Of a stretch of 8,539 nt of DNA, positions 7,801 to 8,539 are shown piece after piece. The DNA is taken from positions 1 to 8,539 of the forward strand of contig USKE01000088.1 in the NCBI GenBank assembly GCA_900555165.1, in the 5' to 3' direction. Source of the stretch: an uncultured Porphyromonadaceae bacterium. Lineage in GTDB: Bacteria; Bacteroidota; Bacteroidia; Bacteroidales; Muribaculaceae. The translations under genes were made by a program, and so were the position numbers. The notes below the pieces were generated by a model, which was given only the letters and a program-made list of their open reading frames with translations, was not told where the DNA came from and made no database searches. Numbering within the stretch: the stretch's first letter is position 1; each line of letters starts with the position of its first letter.

Positions 7801-8256
7801 TTCAACCTCGTCTACCTGGGCACAGGCGATGTGGTCAAGATAATCACCAACAACATCTATCTGCAGATCGCACTGATCATGCTTATCGGTCTGCTTGCCA
7901 AGAACGCCATCCTTATCGTCGAGTTCGCGCTTGAGCGCCGGCGCGGCGGCATGTCGGTGTTCAACGCCGCTGTGGCAGGTGCCGAGGCCCGTCTGCGACC
8001 CATCCTCATGACGTCGCTGGCCCTGATTATCGGTCTGCTCCCGATGGTATTCGCCTCGGGTGTAGGCGCCAACGGCAACCGCGCCCTCGGCGTGGGTTCG
8101 GTGGGCGGCATGCTCATCGGCATGATACTGCAGATCTTCATCGTGCCCGCCATGTTCGTGACCTTCCAGTTCCTGCAGGAGAAGATCTCGCCGCTGAAGT
8201 GGGAGGATACCGACAACTCGGGCATCGAGTCGGAAATCGAGCAGTATTCGCGATAA
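4831..8256 (+). CDS. Efflux RND transporter permease subunit (HAE1/AcrB type)
   Basis: This 1141-residue inner-membrane proton/drug antiporter forms the trimeric pump of the tripartite complex. It starts with the typical MKLDTFINRPV followed by TM1 (about 11-32). The first large periplasmic loop spans about 33-336, then come TM2-TM6 (about 338-495), TM7 (608-629), the second periplasmic loop (about 630-940) and TM8-TM12 (943-1114). The proton-relay residues are present: D405-D406 in TM4 (VVDDAIVVVE) and K1024 in TM10 (LLAKNAILIVEF), matching AcrB D407/D408 and K940. It is about 90 residues longer than AcrB, mostly because residues about 500-590 contain an added stretch with two hydrophobic segments (about 536-556 and 562-580). 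A loop of about 10 extra residues also lies between TM9 and TM10. Substrate range cannot be read from the sequence; related Bacteroides pumps export bile salts, detergents and drugs. Confidence 0.97.
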   Translation: MKLDTFINRPVLSTVISIFIVLLGLIGLSSLPITQYPDIAPPTISVSTTYSGANAQAVLNSVIAPLEESINGAEGMTYIESTATNTGSATINVHFEQGFDPDMAAVDVQNRVAKAQNLLPAEVTQVGVLTQKRQSSMLVGVAVYSDVPEYDNEFIDNYMKINIIPVLQRVKGVGDVMSFGGDYSMRIWIKPDVMAQYGLTPNDVAAALRDQNVEAAPGSFGAQGGQSFQYTMKYRGRYMTPEEFENIVIKATSTGDVLYLKDVADVELGKVTYDYASSLNGKPSSMAIVFQTAGSNATEIINECLAQVEVMKKDLPAGLHFAIPMNNNDFLYASIHKVIDTLIEAFILVFFVVYIFLQDFRSTLIPAIAIPVALVGTFFVMKMIGFSINLITLSALVLAIAIVVDDAIVVVEAVHAKLDAGYKSSRKASIDAMSEIGSAIISITLVMMLVFIPVSFMPGTAGIFYQQFGLTMAIAIGFSAVNALTLSPALCAVFLKPHKTEGEDPKSLKQRLGEAYSAAGEAMVKKAKRSFGVNFPPIVTMAFLVATITFMVLGWFAFEDVVKGCLALGCAIVAILGMFGTRFHKAFEKLFGKVMSGYNKRVTFFTRHKILSFSIVGAAIAILVFLMNITPTGLVPNEDTGTVFVMVDMPPGTSQERTIEVMNEVDSMLGAMDAIEYRQQIVGYSFIAGAGPTYGTFFVKLKDWSKRDEATENSTAVVIDIFKQSAARIKDGRVIAFQPPMITGYSATNGFELRLQDKTGGTIEDFFAITQNFLQKLAEQPEIQDATTTFNPNFPQYKIDIDAAKAQQAGLSTSTILSTLQGYYGSMYVSNFNRFGKIYRVMMQAPPEARVSPETLKSIKVRTTSGQMASLENFVTLTKVYGPDLLNRFNLFTSISITGNPATGFSSSQALAAIERVAGETLPQGYGYEYAGMTREEGTQGSGQTAIIFGLCLLFVYLLLSAQYESYVVPWAVILSIPFGLMGSFILLWIFNLVYLGTGDVVKIITNNIYLQIALIMLIGLLAKNAILIVEFALERRRGGMSVFNAAVAGAEARLRPILMTSLALIIGLLPMVFASGVGANGNRALGVGSVGGMLIGMILQIFIVPAMFVTFQFLQEKISPLKWEDTDNSGIESEIEQYSR

Positions 8257-8274
8257 CTTACCGAGCGTCAGGCA

Positions 8275-8297
8275 GGGCGCCCCGCAGCGGGGCGCCC
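8275..8297 (+). terminator. Very stable GC-rich hairpin between pump and channel genes
   Basis: GGGCGCCCCGC (8275-8285) and its exact reverse complement (8287-8297) are separated by one A, giving a 10-bp almost pure G-C stem with a CAG loop. It begins 19 bases after the pump stop codon and ends 46 bases before the next ATG. No U-tract follows, only CCGCACGGC, so complete termination is unlikely. It may act as a partial terminator or as a 3'-end protector that lowers channel expression relative to pump. The GGCGCC core also recurs at 8304-8309, so other folds are possible. Confidence 0.55.
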
Positions 8298-8343
8298 CCG
8301 CACGGCGCCGAAAACAGACAAACATACACGACATAACCGCAAC

Positions 8344-8539
8344 ATGTTGAAACTCACCAAAATATTTGTAGCTACGGCTGTGGCGTCATCAATGCTGACG
8401 TCATGCCACATCTACAAGAAATTCGAGATGCCGCAAGACGACCCCGTGACCGCCGAATATGCGCGCGTGGCCGCCGAGACTCCCGACTCTACCGCCTACG
8501 GCAACCTGCAGTGGCAGGAGGGCCGCTCCCCGTTGAGGA
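8344..8539 (+). CDS. Outer-membrane efflux lipoprotein, TolC/OprM-like, N-terminal part
   Basis: The frame is open from the ATG at 8344 to the window edge, 65 complete codons. The start MLKLTKIFVATAVASSML is a lipoprotein signal peptide with lipobox LTSC (Cys21). The mature start includes HIYKKFEMP and, later, AYGNLQWQE, resembling the opening of Bacteroidales OprM-type outer-membrane factors, which usually have a Trp-containing motif just before the first helix. The position right after adaptor and pump genes makes the channel subunit the natural candidate, forming the trimeric outer-membrane duct. Only the N-terminus is visible, so the family call rests mainly on context. The last residues (GRSPLR) do not look like the typical F-x-D-P continuation I would expect. 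Confidence 0.75.
   Translation, partial: MLKLTKIFVATAVASSMLTSCHIYKKFEMPQDDPVTAEYARVAAETPDSTAYGNLQWQEGRSPLR

Noticed and set aside
7402..8334. Minus-strand open frame of about 310 codons opposite the pump C-terminus
   Set aside because: It is antisense to conserved TM8-TM12, with charged low-complexity composition and no domain.

Overview
The window looks like a chromosomal piece of a Gram-negative anaerobe of the Bacteroidales with a GC-rich genome, perhaps the Muribaculaceae; the family is an inference. Three things point there: lipoprotein signal peptides ending in SC, gene starts without a clear Shine-Dalgarno, and promoter cores of the Bacteroidetes -7 type (TAnnTTTG) in the one AT-rich gap. 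Coding DNA is GC-rich and favours TCG, CTC and GCC codons. No tRNA, rRNA, CRISPR array, transposase, integrase or insertion-sequence end was seen.

Left half (83-3287, minus strand): a compact, translationally coupled three-gene operon read right to left. It encodes a large lipoprotein of unknown function (DUF4836-like), an ABC ATPase of the LolD/MacB type with several unusual motif residues, and a four-helix FtsX-like permease with a large extracytoplasmic domain. Together they look like a type VII (mechanotransmission) ABC system with its own lipoprotein; the substrate is unknown. The operon ends at a perfect 34-bp palindrome (41-74), probably a terminator shared with a convergent gene whose last codons may lie at 1-26.

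Middle (3288-3555): a divergent, AT-rich intergenic region. It holds one -7-type promoter core for each direction and, between them, an 18-bp inverted repeat of CRP/FNR-like layout (TATGA-N6-TCATA). The repeat is centred about 42 bp upstream of the inferred rightward start and about 72 bp upstream of the inferred leftward one, so a single regulator could control both operons.

Right half (3556-8539, plus strand): a tripartite RND efflux operon consisting of a lipoprotein periplasmic adaptor, a 1141-residue HAE1-type inner-membrane pump and the first 65 codons of a lipoprotein that is probably the TolC/OprM-like outer-membrane channel, cut by the window edge. The pump carries an extra hydrophobic hairpin between the usual TM6 and TM7. 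A very stable GC-rich hairpin lies between pump and channel genes and may tune their ratio. The best candidates for new biology are the lipoprotein/ABC/FtsX system, the shared operator and the pump insertion.
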